Assembly: GCA_947184155.2 (NCBI GenBank) | Contig: CAMXCT020000827.1 | Coordinates: forward strand, 142,417-206,416 | Reading direction: 5' to 3' | Length of the DNA stretch: 64,000 bases | Origin: Cladocopium goreaui | Lineage: Eukaryota; Sar; Dinophyceae; Suessiales; Symbiodiniaceae | Made by a program: the position numbers and the translations under genes | Shown: positions 1 to 9,778 of the stretch, piece by piece | Position numbering within the stretch: the first letter of the stretch is position 1 | Layout of the letters: each line of letters begins with the position of its first letter | Notes under the pieces: generated by a model | What the model was told of the DNA's origin: nothing | Seen by the model: only the letters and a program-made list of their open reading frames with translations | The model's database searches: none

Positions 1-733
1 CTTTTCTCATCCCATTTTCCTTTTGTGGTTTCTTTTCAAAACCTGCAATTTCAACTTTGGATGGTGAGATCTCGGATTCCTATTTTTTTAATGCCATTTT
101 CCTTTTAAAGCTTGCTTTCAAACAGCTCCAAGAATGAACTTTGGATGGGTAGATGTGGAGGAAGGGGCAGGGAGCACCACAAATACATGCTTAATCCCAA
201 ACATCCTTTAAAAATTCAGTCTTTTCATGGTTCTAGAAGATATTCTATCTATAGTTTTGCCCAACTGTCCTAGCACAGGACTAGCACAAATGAACTTTGG
301 ATGGTCGATCTTGGATTCCTACTTTTCTGTACTTTTCTCATCTCCTTTTCCTTTCACGGCTTTCTATTCAAAAAACCTGCAAGACTGAACTTTGAATGGT
401 AAGATCGTGGATTCCTTCTTTTCTCATCCCATGTTCCTTTTGTTGCTTCTTTTCAAAAACCTGCAATTTCAACTTTGGATGGTAAGATCTTTGATTCCTA
501 CTTTTTAGATGTCATTTTCCTTTTAAAGCTTGCTTTCAAACAGCTCCAAGAATGAACTTTGGATGGGTAGATGTGGAGGAAGGGGCAGGGAGCACCACAA
601 ATACATGCTCAACTCCAAACATCCTTTAAAAATTCAGTCTTTTCATGGTTCTAGAGGATATTCTATCTATAGTTTTGCCCAACTGTCCTAGCACAGTACT
701 AGCACAAAATGAACTTTGGATGGTCGATCTTGG
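1..733. repeat. 417-bp satellite array, left part
   Basis: About 1.75 units of a tandem repeat. The landmark ATGAACTTTGGATGGGTAG recurs at 133 and 552 (419 bp apart). The array stops in mid-unit after ...GATCTTGG at 733, where the YR element begins, and resumes with ATTCCTAC at 9779. No gene is supported here; short ORFs are by-products of the repeat. Confidence 0.95.
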
Positions 734-1102
734 CTACGCTATGCTTGGTGTGCTGAGGGGGGGGACGCGGTCGCGAGTTGTATGGAAACGAAAAACCAGA
801 AACATCAACATGTATACGCGCAAACTGAACCACATGAAAAACTTGCAAACGTTGAAACTGAATCCAAAAATGACATCACCCAAACGTCAACTGCCGGCGA
901 AAGAACTGAATGACATCACAAGTGCTGAAACTCCGAAAACTGTGCTGGACCACTCTCTTTTCTCGCCAAGGTGGTTTGTCCCACGCATTCAATTCTTCCG
1001 TCAGTGATGTCCTCAAGACATCGTGCCACACCAAGTTTCCAAAGCCACAGAAAGGTCAACTGACCAAATTTCCACGTTGCATGCCTGAAGTTGTAAACCC
1101 CC
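734..1102 (-). repeat. Split direct repeat B2 of the YR element
   Basis: 369 bp, matching 1659-2027 with no difference that I can see. It begins CTACGCTATGCTTGG at the satellite junction and ends at GTTGTAAACCCCC. It forms the 3' end of the element. Confidence 0.92.
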
Positions 1103-1178
1103 GAAGTTGTAAATCCCTGCTAGTTGTATGCGTAGCGTGGGTGGCAGCCCAACTCCACACCAGGGTGGGTTGGGTGGG
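1103..1178. other. Spacer between B2 and A2 of the YR element
   Basis: 76 bp present only once, joining the 3' repeat B2 to A2. It ends in a G-rich run (GGGTGGGTTGGGTGGG). No gene or other signal is seen. Confidence 0.6.
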
Positions 1179-1658
1179 TACCCAAAAGTAATCCTTGCAA
1201 GCCAGATGCTCACGAAGATACCTTGAGACATCTTCTCAACTGAACCAGTGAAAACTGTGTCGAAGTCAGCAGGGAAAAAGAAACCGACTGTTGTAAACAA
1301 GTCACATGAAAAACATCTGAACTGTAACTCATCTGAGAACGTCGTCCACAAACGACCATTGACAGAAATTTCGAAAACATCACAGTGAATTGTTTTCAAG
1401 AAATAAACCAGGAACATCCAAATAAACAGCAGGTTGAAAACTTGGACCATCAAATACGTCAACGTTGTTGAAGCCACTGGTGACCGACCATTGATGTGAA
1501 ACTTCACGTGTCACATGACCAACAGTGAAATCGTAACACCAGAAAACAGCAATGCTGGCACCTGCCAGCAAAATGAGTGCACACCCGTGCAAGAGACCCC
1601 ACCCACCCACCCAGCACAACAAGCGTCGCATAGACCCACAGGGCAAGCCCAGTGAAGC
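1179..1658 (-). repeat. Split direct repeat A2 of the YR element
   Basis: 480 bp from TACCCAAAAGTAATCC to AGTGAAGC, the same length as A1 at 9299-9778. I noted two substitutions between them (near 1243 and 1261). It abuts B1 with no spacer, giving the B1-A2 junction typical of split-direct-repeat elements. Confidence 0.92.
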
Positions 1659-2027
1659 CTACGCTATGCTTGGTGTGCTGAGGGGGGGGACGCGGTCGCG
1701 AGTTGTATGGAAACGAAAAACCAGAAACATCAACATGTATACGCGCAAACTGAACCACATGAAAAACTTGCAAACGTTGAAACTGAATCCAAAAATGACA
1801 TCACCCAAACGTCAACTGCCGGCGAAAGAACTGAATGACATCACAAGTGCTGAAACTCCGAAAACTGTGCTGGACCACTCTCTTTTCTCGCCAAGGTGGT
1901 TTGTCCCACGCATTCAATTCTTCCGTCAGTGATGTCCTCAAGACATCGTGCCACACCAAGTTTCCAAAGCCACAGAAAGGTCAACTGACCAAATTTCCAC
2001 GTTGCATGCCTGAAGTTGTAAACCCCC
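1659..2027 (-). repeat. Split direct repeat B1 of the YR element
   Basis: 369-bp partner of B2, immediately adjacent to A2. It lies 32 bp downstream of the stop of the RT ORF. Confidence 0.92.
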
Positions 2028-2059
2028 ACTGCAAGCGCAAGGTATGCAACAGTATGCAC

Positions 2060-5000
2060 TTACCATGGAGTCTTGTCCTGTCTCTTCCGTTTGCGACCCC
2101 CCGGTAAGGCGTTAGACTTCGCCTGTGCTCTCAATTCATCAAACTCCTTCTTTGTATCCCACAACGCATGTATCAAAGAAGTGGGAATGTCAGCGTAGGA
2201 CATACCAATTTGCTTGGCCATATCAACCTGTGTGAAAACTGAATTGGTGATGTCATCCGCAACCGTATTGAGCTCACGAGGTCGCCAACGCAACCTAAGG
2301 CAAAGCCGCCCTCTGGCCAGGAGTGAAGAAAGCTGAAGATTCACCAGCATCAAGGGCCACTTCGTCGTGGTGCGCTTCCAAGAGAGAAACTCATTGCTCC
2401 TGTTGTCTGTCCCTGCAGTAAAACAAACTTCAACCGACTTGCGCAACCTGCACTGCTCGGTCCAACCAAAGGCCACTAACGCTGCCATAGAGGCAAGCAG
2501 CTCTGCTGAAGTGGAGGCCCACTGAGATCCTTTCCCTTCCACAAACAAGTAGGGCGCGTCACGCTCCTTGATGATAACTTGGAACCATCTACCAGAGTCA
2601 ACCTCCCAGCCCCCAAGCACAACTGTGTCATCTGTGCACTTTGCATCAGTGCGGAACTGTTCACCGCTGACAAACTTTGGCCTCGCTGCTGAAACCAAGT
2701 AAGATTCCATCTGTAGCTCCGCAAGGATGTACTTGAGGGTGAGAATGACTGTGTCCGGTAGCTTTGCCACCGTGCTAGAACCAGTAGCCGCCGACCAGGC
2801 ATAGAGTGGGGACAGATGGGGCTTCATCCATACCAACAACTGTGACACGAAACCCAGTCTCCCCAGGAATTCTGCAAAGTCACGAGTGACCACCACGTAC
2901 CGCTTGTCTGCAGCAGCCAAGATCCAGTCTTTCAACCAATCCCCACGCCTGATGGTCACACCGACCTCCTTCGTGTCGTACTTCATCTGAAAGCCAACGA
3001 ACTCCACTGAGAAACCGCCCCGGAACTTATGATAACCAAAAGGCGTACCAACCAGTTCAAACGCTAAGACCCAGACCCACATGTTGTGAAATTTCCTCAA
3101 GCCCGTGAAAGCACCGTGGAGGTCGTCCACGTAGACCATATGTAGAAACCAGGCTGTTGACATCAAGTGGCCAACAAATCGACCAACCAGTGAGAAGAGC
3201 TTTGCCCACCAGTAAGGCGCGCTTGAAATACCAAAAGTGCCGCACTTGTTAATCCAAACAGTCTGTGAGTCTGAATCCGCCCTGCAAGCAAGAAACCCCC
3301 AATCTGAGGGTCGCACCTTCACAAGTCTATGAGCCGCTCGTATATCTGCTGAAATTGCAAACGGTGCTTCACGCGACTCAAGTGCCTCCCTGACCGCAGC
3401 CGCAACTTCCGGAGGGCCAGGACATTGAATCTGGTCCTTGTACACTATTGCATTGTTTACCTGAACCGAGTGCGTCCCATCATGGAGAGGTCGGACAGAA
3501 CCGTCCGGTTTTGTGATTGCCGCCATTGCAGCTACCCTGACCTTGTCAGCTCCAAACTTCTCCTGCGCCACCGATAGCCTCAGGGGAAACATCCTACCCA
3601 AAGCTTCCTCCTCAAGGAATTTCTTCTGGAGTTCATCAACTGAAACACGCGCCGAAGGATAGTTAATTGCCAGTGGGTTGAACTCAGACTCATCAAGCTT
3701 CTTGTGTTTCAACTTGGGTGGAAAAACCTGTGGAGTCCTTGGCAACGGCTCCAACACTCCCACTGACACACCTGTGGCAAAACTGTCCTCCGCATTCACC
3801 AACGAGCCTACATCCGGATCCTCAAACACTTCAAGCCACTGAGCCAAACCATGCAGCAGAAACGGCTGTCCCTCGGCAACCACTAACGCCGACACAGGGT
3901 CGGGCAGCAATCCTGCCCACTGTTTTCTGAGCTTCTCCAACGCCTCCTGAGAAAAGGGAGACTCCACCAGCTTGCCAGTGGCCAACCTGAACGCCTCTGC
4001 ACGCACGTCCGGAATGCACTGATTGACCGTGTCCAGCAGCAAAGCAAAGGTATCTTGCGCAAGTTTCTTCATAGTCTCTGTGCGCCTGACCCCCCGTGAG
4101 GCTGGATGCCAACGAGTGGGCGAGCAAAGCCCAAAACCAATGAAATCTCTCTCACGCCCATCCCATTCCACAACCATTGGATGGCCCCTGTTCAAGCAAG
4201 CTTGCATGTCAAAAGAATCAACTGGCACCTCGCCTGCACCTGCTGTTTCTAGCCCATCGACTTCGGCTGAAGCTGTCTGTGGTGCTTCAGCTTCTGAACC
4301 TGAATCAACTTGAACCACATCCTGCACCTCGCGCTCCACAGCCTTCTGACCAGTTGGGATTTGTGAAGGGGGGTCACTGCTACCAGCTGGAGACCCATTC
4401 ACATTGAGGGAATCCTTGGACCCCCTCCCGGAGGTTGCATGCGCAACAAGGATGACCTCAACAATAAATTTGCAAAGACCTTCAGGATATGAAGCACTGG
4501 GTGAGGTGTTCCAACGGTTCGCCGTTTTTCCCATCAACTTGTGGACATGTTTGTGTCCACATGCAACCGGCAGTGGACCCAAGTATTTGAACCTGCTGTC
4601 AAATCGAGGCAAACCAAAGAAACAACGTTTGTCAACAACCTTTACATTACACATGAGTCTTGTTGGCTTGGGCGTGATCGCCCCAAAATGACATTGATGA
4701 ATGGCAAAAGTGGTGCCTGCAGACATGGCCAACAACTCATGTACTTCTGTCCATTGCCAAATTGAGCCCGGCACTTCATCTTGCACCAGGCCAAGATCTT
4801 CCGGGTGCTCCCAAAAATACCAACCATCACATTGTACTGCAACAGTGCAAGCATTCAAACATTGGAAAATGAACTCATTTGCTTCAGCAACAATCTTCGC
4901 ATTCTCATTTGACAACCATGGAAATCCTTTCGGCCATGTGCGATTTCGCACTGGCCTCGGGCCAGGGTACTTCCTCCATTGAAACCTGGCTCTAGAAAAC

Positions 5001-5224
5001 GTATTGCATGGTGGGCTCACTATGAGAAACCAACCGCCTTGACGCAAAAGCTCATGCACATTGTCCCACAGCTCCTGCTTTCGCAGATCGTGCTCCTTGG
5101 AACGTTCAATATCAATCTCATGCAGCTGTAATTCAATACGCCCTTCAGCATCGAGCTTCCTAAGGAATGACCCAACGTCTGAGTGACGTCGTTTTCCAGC
5201 AAATAGGTAAATGACTTTGACCAA
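2060..5224 (-). CDS. YR-element polyprotein: methyltransferase-like + reverse transcriptase + RNase H
   Basis: 1054 aa. Residues 1-260 resemble a cytosine-methyltransferase-like fold: motif I-like VIYLFAG (4-10), SPPCNTFS (70-77) with the PPC of motif IV, WEHPEDLG (138-145) in the place of motif VI, and a C-terminal CGHKHVH cluster. An acidic linker follows. The reverse transcriptase runs from about 565 (TKPDGSVRPL) through DIRAAHR (627-633) to the catalytic YVDD (698-701). An RNase H-like tail carries TDNRSNEF and the WRPRELNTVADDITN segment typical of DIRS/gypsy RNase H ends. It would copy the element RNA. DIRS elements usually carry a Dam-type methyltransferase after RNase H; here a different-looking module lies in front of the RT. 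No frameshift or stop is seen. Whether the first domain methylates DNA is unproven. Confidence 0.85.
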   Translation of the reverse strand: MVKVIYLFAGKRRHSDVGSFLRKLDAEGRIELQLHEIDIERSKEHDLRKQELWDNVHELLRQGGWFLIVSPPCNTFSRARFQWRKYPGPRPVRNRTWPKGFPWLSNENAKIVAEANEFIFQCLNACTVAVQCDGWYFWEHPEDLGLVQDEVPGSIWQWTEVHELLAMSAGTTFAIHQCHFGAITPKPTRLMCNVKVVDKRCFFGLPRFDSRFKYLGPLPVACGHKHVHKLMGKTANRWNTSPSASYPEGLCKFIVEVILVAHATSGRGSKDSLNVNGSPAGSSDPPSQIPTGQKAVEREVQDVVQVDSGSEAEAPQTASAEVDGLETAGAGEVPVDSFDMQACLNRGHPMVVEWDGRERDFIGFGLCSPTRWHPASRGVRRTETMKKLAQDTFALLLDTVNQCIPDVRAEAFRLATGKLVESPFSQEALEKLRKQWAGLLPDPVSALVVAEGQPFLLHGLAQWLEVFEDPDVGSLVNAEDSFATGVSVGVLEPLPRTPQVFPPKLKHKKLDESEFNPLAINYPSARVSVDELQKKFLEEEALGRMFPLRLSVAQEKFGADKVRVAAMAAITKPDGSVRPLHDGTHSVQVNNAIVYKDQIQCPGPPEVAAAVREALESREAPFAISADIRAAHRLVKVRPSDWGFLACRADSDSQTVWINKCGTFGISSAPYWWAKLFSLVGRFVGHLMSTAWFLHMVYVDDLHGAFTGLRKFHNMWVWVLAFELVGTPFGYHKFRGGFSVEFVGFQMKYDTKEVGVTIRRGDWLKDWILAAADKRYVVVTRDFAEFLGRLGFVSQLLVWMKPHLSPLYAWSAATGSSTVAKLPDTVILTLKYILAELQMESYLVSAARPKFVSGEQFRTDAKCTDDTVVLGGWEVDSGRWFQVIIKERDAPYLFVEGKGSQWASTSAELLASMAALVAFGWTEQCRLRKSVEVCFTAGTDNRSNEFLSWKRTTTKWPLMLVNLQLSSLLARGRLCLRLRWRPRELNTVADDITNSVFTQVDMAKQIGMSYADIPTSLIHALWDTKKEFDELRAQAKSNALPGGRKRKRQDKTPW

Positions 5225-5290
5225 CGGCTTGGCCGGGATGTCAACTGGAAGCTCAGCCCCACTGCTGGATGATGGAGTCTGCTTCGACCT

Positions 5291-6604
5291 TCAAGCATTG
5301 CCTGTAACTTCTTTGTGTTTGATGGCCGGGTGATCACCATAACACCCTTTCACTCTGCACTGATGAACCCGGTTGCATTTGCCATCACATGAACCTGTGT
5401 TGTAACTGAAGCACAACTCACGGTTGTCTGGAGTCCTCCAGGCCAGTGTAAGCCCTTGTAACTCCTTTCGCACCTCTTTGCCCTTGCCCTTGCTGGATTT
5501 GCCTTTGCCCTTGTAGTTTGAGGATTGAAACTTGCCAGTCCCCTTCGTGTTGGGCCTCAGCCATTTCTGCTGAGGAGGATCTGCCTGCGAAGTCATCGCT
5601 GCCCTCAATGCCACCGGTGTAGTAAAATATGTTTCCTTCAATTCAGCATCGTGGATGACCTGATTCAAAGCATCTGCCAAAGTTGTACCATCTCTCACAA
5701 CCAACTTGAAAGCTTCTTTCCTCAAACGGTGCTCAAAACTCAAAATGATGCCCCAATCAGGTTTGACACGAGTCTGACCATCGCCCACCAACGAAGGGAC
5801 CTGAATATTGTAAACTTTCTCACCCAAAATGAAGTCAACAAATCGGTTGAAGGGGGCCGCAGTGAGGCCATGTAGCCAGGCCTTAGCCTTGTATCGCGCT
5901 GCCGTGCATAGCCATGCATACATTTCAACCCGCATTGCCCTCCTGTACTCCTCCGTATTCGAAGGAAGCTTGGACTTGACCTTGGTCTTGGTGATCCTGA
6001 TATGGCCTGTGCTGTCAAGGCCTGTCTGCATCTGAGATGTAGTGCTGTCCTTCCTTGATGAAACCTCGTCCAAGGAGGCAGCAACTGGTTCATTTGTTTC
6101 CGTCTCTTCAGCTTTCACAGAGAGGTATTCCACCGATGGTGTTTCCGATTCTTGCAACACTCCGTAAACAGCTTCAACTGCTTTAACCATCGCCTGCCTC
6201 TCGTGCACCTGCAAAGTGCGAGGCTGTCCCAAAACCTTTGCCTCTGCTCGTATCTCCGTCTCCTTGGCAATGAACTCCTGAGCAACCTCCCAAGAAGACA
6301 CAATTGCTGCTGTCTCGGCACGGTCAGCTGGGTTGTCCTGTGGGATAGCAAAATCCTGCAAACAGGCCAGTCTTATCTCTGCCCTCGTGTCACCAAGCGC
6401 CCTGAATTTCCTCAGAGTGCCATAACGCCTTGCGACTGCAACTTGGGCTCCAAGTGACACTCCGTTGTCTGACAAGACAAACTGCAAATCACTGTCCATA
6501 TGTTCAGAAATGAACTCCTTCTGTTGTTGCTCATCCATGGCTCCACTGGCACGGTCAAAACCCTGGGTGCCCAGTGAAGAAATGAAATCAAAAGGTGATA
6601 CCAA
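5291..6604 (-). CDS. YR-element gag-like protein with CCCH-type zinc motif
   Basis: 437 aa, between the recombinase ORF (upstream, 605-bp gap) and the RT ORF (66-bp gap). The middle is helical and charged without a family I recognise. The tail is basic and glycine/lysine-rich (KGKGKSSKGKGK, about 370-382), then CFSYNTGSCDGKCNRVHQC, a Cys/His cluster like a CCCH zinc finger, then CRVKGCYGDHPAIKH. A basic tail followed by a zinc cluster is the usual nucleic-acid-binding end of Gag. I infer a structural, RNA-packaging role from that and from its position; direct family assignment is not possible by eye. Confidence 0.65.
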   Translation of the reverse strand: MVSPFDFISSLGTQGFDRASGAMDEQQQKEFISEHMDSDLQFVLSDNGVSLGAQVAVARRYGTLRKFRALGDTRAEIRLACLQDFAIPQDNPADRAETAAIVSSWEVAQEFIAKETEIRAEAKVLGQPRTLQVHERQAMVKAVEAVYGVLQESETPSVEYLSVKAEETETNEPVAASLDEVSSRKDSTTSQMQTGLDSTGHIRITKTKVKSKLPSNTEEYRRAMRVEMYAWLCTAARYKAKAWLHGLTAAPFNRFVDFILGEKVYNIQVPSLVGDGQTRVKPDWGIILSFEHRLRKEAFKLVVRDGTTLADALNQVIHDAELKETYFTTPVALRAAMTSQADPPQQKWLRPNTKGTGKFQSSNYKGKGKSSKGKGKEVRKELQGLTLAWRTPDNRELCFSYNTGSCDGKCNRVHQCRVKGCYGDHPAIKHKEVTGNA

Positions 6605-7209
6605 CCCAAACTAAAATTGACAACGGCCAGAGCCCTGAGTTGTCACACCCAACTGGAGGTCAAAACCCCGCACAATGCCATATGCATGAAACAAAAGTTG
6701 ATGCAAACACTGCCAAAATTTGAAACATGCAATGCAATGTCCAATCTGACACGTTCATTCATGTCAGCGCCTTGAAGCGGAAAAGGTCGGAGACTTCCAA
6801 ATGAGGCTCCAAACAAATTTGTGACCAGAGTCAAACTGCATGGGAAAACATGTGATCATTGAATCCAACCAAGATGACAAACAATCAAAATCACTGCAAT
6901 CAAATCCAAAGGTCGCGACAGATGGCAATCAAACCTGTCCCTAAGAAAGCAGTACTACTGCGTGATGAAGTTTCCAAGTGCAACAGCCAATCACAAATTT
7001 CAGAAATCCCAGAAACGTCATGCAACACACTTTCACGGGACTCTCTTTAAGAGTAAGCTCGCGACTTCCACACTCTTTGGTGCCGTCACAACGACACACG
7101 TGAAATGCAGTGAAACGCTCTTCCAAACACTTGCAAGTGAAATCCAAAGCAAACGCAATGCAAAAGTAAGTGCCATAAACCAAACCAGCAAAAGGCATTG
7201 AATCACTTC
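6605..7209. other. Intergenic gap in the YR element
   Basis: 605 bp between the recombinase stop and the gag-like start. No supported ORF, repeat or hairpin was seen. It may hold the 5' leader of a separate gag/RT transcript, but nothing in the sequence shows this. Confidence 0.4.
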
Positions 7210-9234
7210 CTATTCAAGGTCCTGACTCGGAGCAGTTGACGACGATGATGCCGTCGAGCTTGATTCCTCCTGTGCGTCCTTACCACTTTCCGTCAACATT
7301 TTCTTCCTGCAAGCCCTGCAAATTGAATCAAAATCTTCATTGGTAACAGTCTGTAACAAACGCACTTCACAGCAGTGTGCAGGTTTCACAAAACAACCTG
7401 ACAAATGCAATCTCTTGTGGTTGCCACGACGAGAGATCGTGACAAAGTATTTCGGTGGCACTGCTGCATCTCCTGCTGACTGTTCGTCCAATGATGCTGC
7501 AACCTCGAATGCCTTCTCGTGCAACAACGCCATCTGCTCGTCAGTCAAGTCTTGCACATCATCCCAATCACCAGCTCTCACTTCAAGAGTGGGAAAAGTT
7601 CCCCCCAGACAGTGTCTGCCAGTCAAATTGTTCATCACGGTGTGCCTCTTGCGTATCCTCTTTGGATTTGCACCATGTGCTTCGGCATACGCACAAAGGC
7701 TGTCAATCGCCTCATCCTCAAAATACTCGTCCACTAAGCCCTCAACCAGAGACCTGTTGACGCACTGCTGATTCTTGTAAACCACCTGCCTGGCTGTACG
7801 GACATACTCCTCTGATGAGGTCATACCAATAGCCCAGCGTCCCAGGTATGCCCTCATGTCCTTGCTGAACCCCAACAGCGCCGCCACCGACGTCAAATAG
7901 TTTCTGGGGCTGTGTCCAGAAAAATGAAACTCCAAGCCATCAGGCAAAAGCAAAGCTCCAGGGGTCAATGTCCAGTCAAGTCCTTGTTTGACAGGCACCT
8001 GCAACTCACCAAGGACCCTGCGGATCAAAGAGCTGAGTCCAGTTGGCGTCACAAACTTCCTACGCACTCCTGACCAGTCAAAATTAGGCTCCATCACCAG
8101 GTAATCTCGCCTGTAGGCAAGCTGATCCTGTGACCACAGCTGATACCCTGTCCCCAGCCAGTCGCACCCTGTCAATGAAATTGTTCTGTAAACGTGTGCA
8201 ACAATTTCTTTCTGTGCCTTGTCCGGCTCAGTGGTCTTCGTCTTTCCCAAAAGCAACTTCAACCCAAAATTCGAAAGCAATGACCGATGGGGGAGAATTG
8301 ATTGCACATCGTCACAACGGAGTGCAGCCCAAACCATGACCAGAATTACCCATGCCAATGCCCTTTTGTAAAGGAATTCATCTTCATTGCAAACCAGTAT
8401 CTCCAATGAAACAAGCATTGCTGTTGTATACATCTCTGCAGGTCGACGCGGTGGACTGTCAGCTGATAACTCTGCTGTCCAAGACTTCACATGTCCAAGC
8501 CATAATGGATCTCTTGACAGTTGTTGATCCTGAGGAACCCTGCCCAACGTCTCCAGCAAGTTGAGGACCGTGCTGAATGACTCCGGCACAGTCTTGCCAC
8601 AGCCATCATCCACTCGACATTGCATGTAATCAATGATGTCTTTGCATGACTCAGGAAAATGCAAACCCCTATGGAGCTCAAGCCAAGACTGAAAAGGCTT
8701 CCAAGACTTGTACCTATTCTTGAGTGTGTTGGCGCGCCTCGCAGCAAACAAATGGAGCCAACCTGAAGCAGGATCCTCCAGTGTGTCAATCAACTTCGCA
8801 ACAGGCAATGCCGCCTGCTTCATGACATTTGACAACAGGATTGTATACCTCTTGCGATCGTCCTCTGTCTTCTTTGCCCTAGCGTCTGCAGACTCTTCTT
8901 TATACTTACGTTGTTTCTTCTTTGCAGCCATCTCCAAAACCATGACTGTACTTGACTGTGAAATTGCAGTGTACTGGACCTGGAGACGGAAAAGTGCCTC
9001 ATCAGCCAAGCTACGCCTCAAGCGCTTGAAATTGGAAGACTGTGTGGACTGCCAATGAACCAAACCTGCTGCCAAATTCCTGACGTCTTCATCAACCATG
9101 TCTGGAAAAAGTCCATGCAACAAAATTGAACAACCATTCTCATCATCAAAAGCAGCTTGCAACTGTAAAGGTGTGTGAAACCAATGCTGAGGCGACGTCA
9201 AAACGACGCTATCGATCTGAGGCCAATCGTCCAT
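7210..9234 (-). CDS. Tyrosine recombinase of the YR retroelement, with C-terminal zinc motif
   Basis: 674 aa. The integrase-type catalytic set is visible: Arg306 in AALRCDD, Lys331 in LLLGKTKT, His441-x-x-Arg444 in HSPRNY, Trp467 in LGRW (the second His/Trp position) and the nucleophile Tyr477 in EEYVRTAR. Residues 100-130 are very basic. A C-terminal extension adds HLSGC (610-614) ... CRAC (639-642), a possible zinc site, and a Ser/Thr tail. The protein should cut and join DNA through a 3'-phosphotyrosine to integrate the circular copy, consistent with the missing target duplication around this element. It is the first ORF after repeat A1, whereas DIRS-order elements normally encode it last. 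Start chosen at the ATG 64 bp inside A1. Confidence 0.88.
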   Translation of the reverse strand: MDDWPQIDSVVLTSPQHWFHTPLQLQAAFDDENGCSILLHGLFPDMVDEDVRNLAAGLVHWQSTQSSNFKRLRRSLADEALFRLQVQYTAISQSSTVMVLEMAAKKKQRKYKEESADARAKKTEDDRKRYTILLSNVMKQAALPVAKLIDTLEDPASGWLHLFAARRANTLKNRYKSWKPFQSWLELHRGLHFPESCKDIIDYMQCRVDDGCGKTVPESFSTVLNLLETLGRVPQDQQLSRDPLWLGHVKSWTAELSADSPPRRPAEMYTTAMLVSLEILVCNEDEFLYKRALAWVILVMVWAALRCDDVQSILPHRSLLSNFGLKLLLGKTKTTEPDKAQKEIVAHVYRTISLTGCDWLGTGYQLWSQDQLAYRRDYLVMEPNFDWSGVRRKFVTPTGLSSLIRRVLGELQVPVKQGLDWTLTPGALLLPDGLEFHFSGHSPRNYLTSVAALLGFSKDMRAYLGRWAIGMTSSEEYVRTARQVVYKNQQCVNRSLVEGLVDEYFEDEAIDSLCAYAEAHGANPKRIRKRHTVMNNLTGRHCLGGTFPTLEVRAGDWDDVQDLTDEQMALLHEKAFEVAASLDEQSAGDAAVPPKYFVTISRRGNHKRLHLSGCFVKPAHCCEVRLLQTVTNEDFDSICRACRKKMLTESGKDAQEESSSTASSSSTAPSQDLE

Positions 9235-9298
9235 GGCATCTAAATGCCCATGCTACAAACCCGAGTCCAGTCTGTACTGGATGCAACGCGCCCCAGAC

Positions 9299-9778
9299 TA
9301 CCCAAAAGTAATCCTTGCAAGCCAGATGCTCACGAAGATACCTTGAGACATCTTCTCAACTGCACCAGTGAAAACTGTGTTGAAGTCAGCAGGGAAAAAG
9401 AAACCGACTGTTGTAAACAAGTCACATGAAAAACATCTGAACTGTAACTCATCTGAGAACGTCGTCCACAAACGACCATTGACAGAAATTTCGAAAACAT
9501 CACAGTGAATTGTTTTCAAGAAATAAACCAGGAACATCCAAATAAACAGCAGGTTGAAAACTTGGACCATCAAATACGTCAACGTTGTTGAAGCCACTGG
9601 TGACCGACCATTGATGTGAAACTTCACGTGTCACATGACCAACAGTGAAATCGTAACACCAGAAAACAGCAATGCTGGCACCTGCCAGCAAAATGAGTGC
9701 ACACCCGTGCAAGAGACCCCACCCACCCACCCAGCACAACAAGCGTCGCATAGACCCACAGGGCAAGCCCAGTGAAGC
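9299..9778 (-). repeat. Split direct repeat A1 of the YR element (5' end)
   Basis: 480 bp partner of A2. It ends AGTGAAGC, and satellite resumes at once with ATTCCTACTTTTC. Any element promoter should lie here, but I see no diagnostic core motif. A 109-aa open frame inside (minus strand) also exists in A2, so it may only reflect low divergence. Confidence 0.9.

Larger units (their letters stand above)
734..9778 (-). mobile_element. Tyrosine-recombinase retroelement with split direct repeats (PAT/Ngaro-like, DIRS order)
   Basis: Read on the minus strand the layout is A1 (9778-9299), three ORFs, B1 (2027-1659), A2 (1658-1179), a 76-bp spacer, B2 (1102-734). A and B are two separate direct-repeat pairs, which is the split-direct-repeat plan of PAT and Ngaro elements. 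There are no LTRs in the usual sense. The satellite reads ...CTTGG on the left and ATTCC... on the right, exactly continuous with intact units (for example near 10611), so no target bases were duplicated. That fits integration by a tyrosine recombinase through a circular intermediate, as known for this order. All three ORFs are open, and the repeat pairs are nearly identical, so the copy looks recent. The ORF order, with recombinase first, is not the usual one. Confidence 0.9.

Noticed and set aside
9298-9627. 109-aa minus-strand frame in repeat A1, also in A2
   Set aside because: It lies in the terminal repeat, and identity of the two copies alone explains its conservation; no start context or motif supports it.
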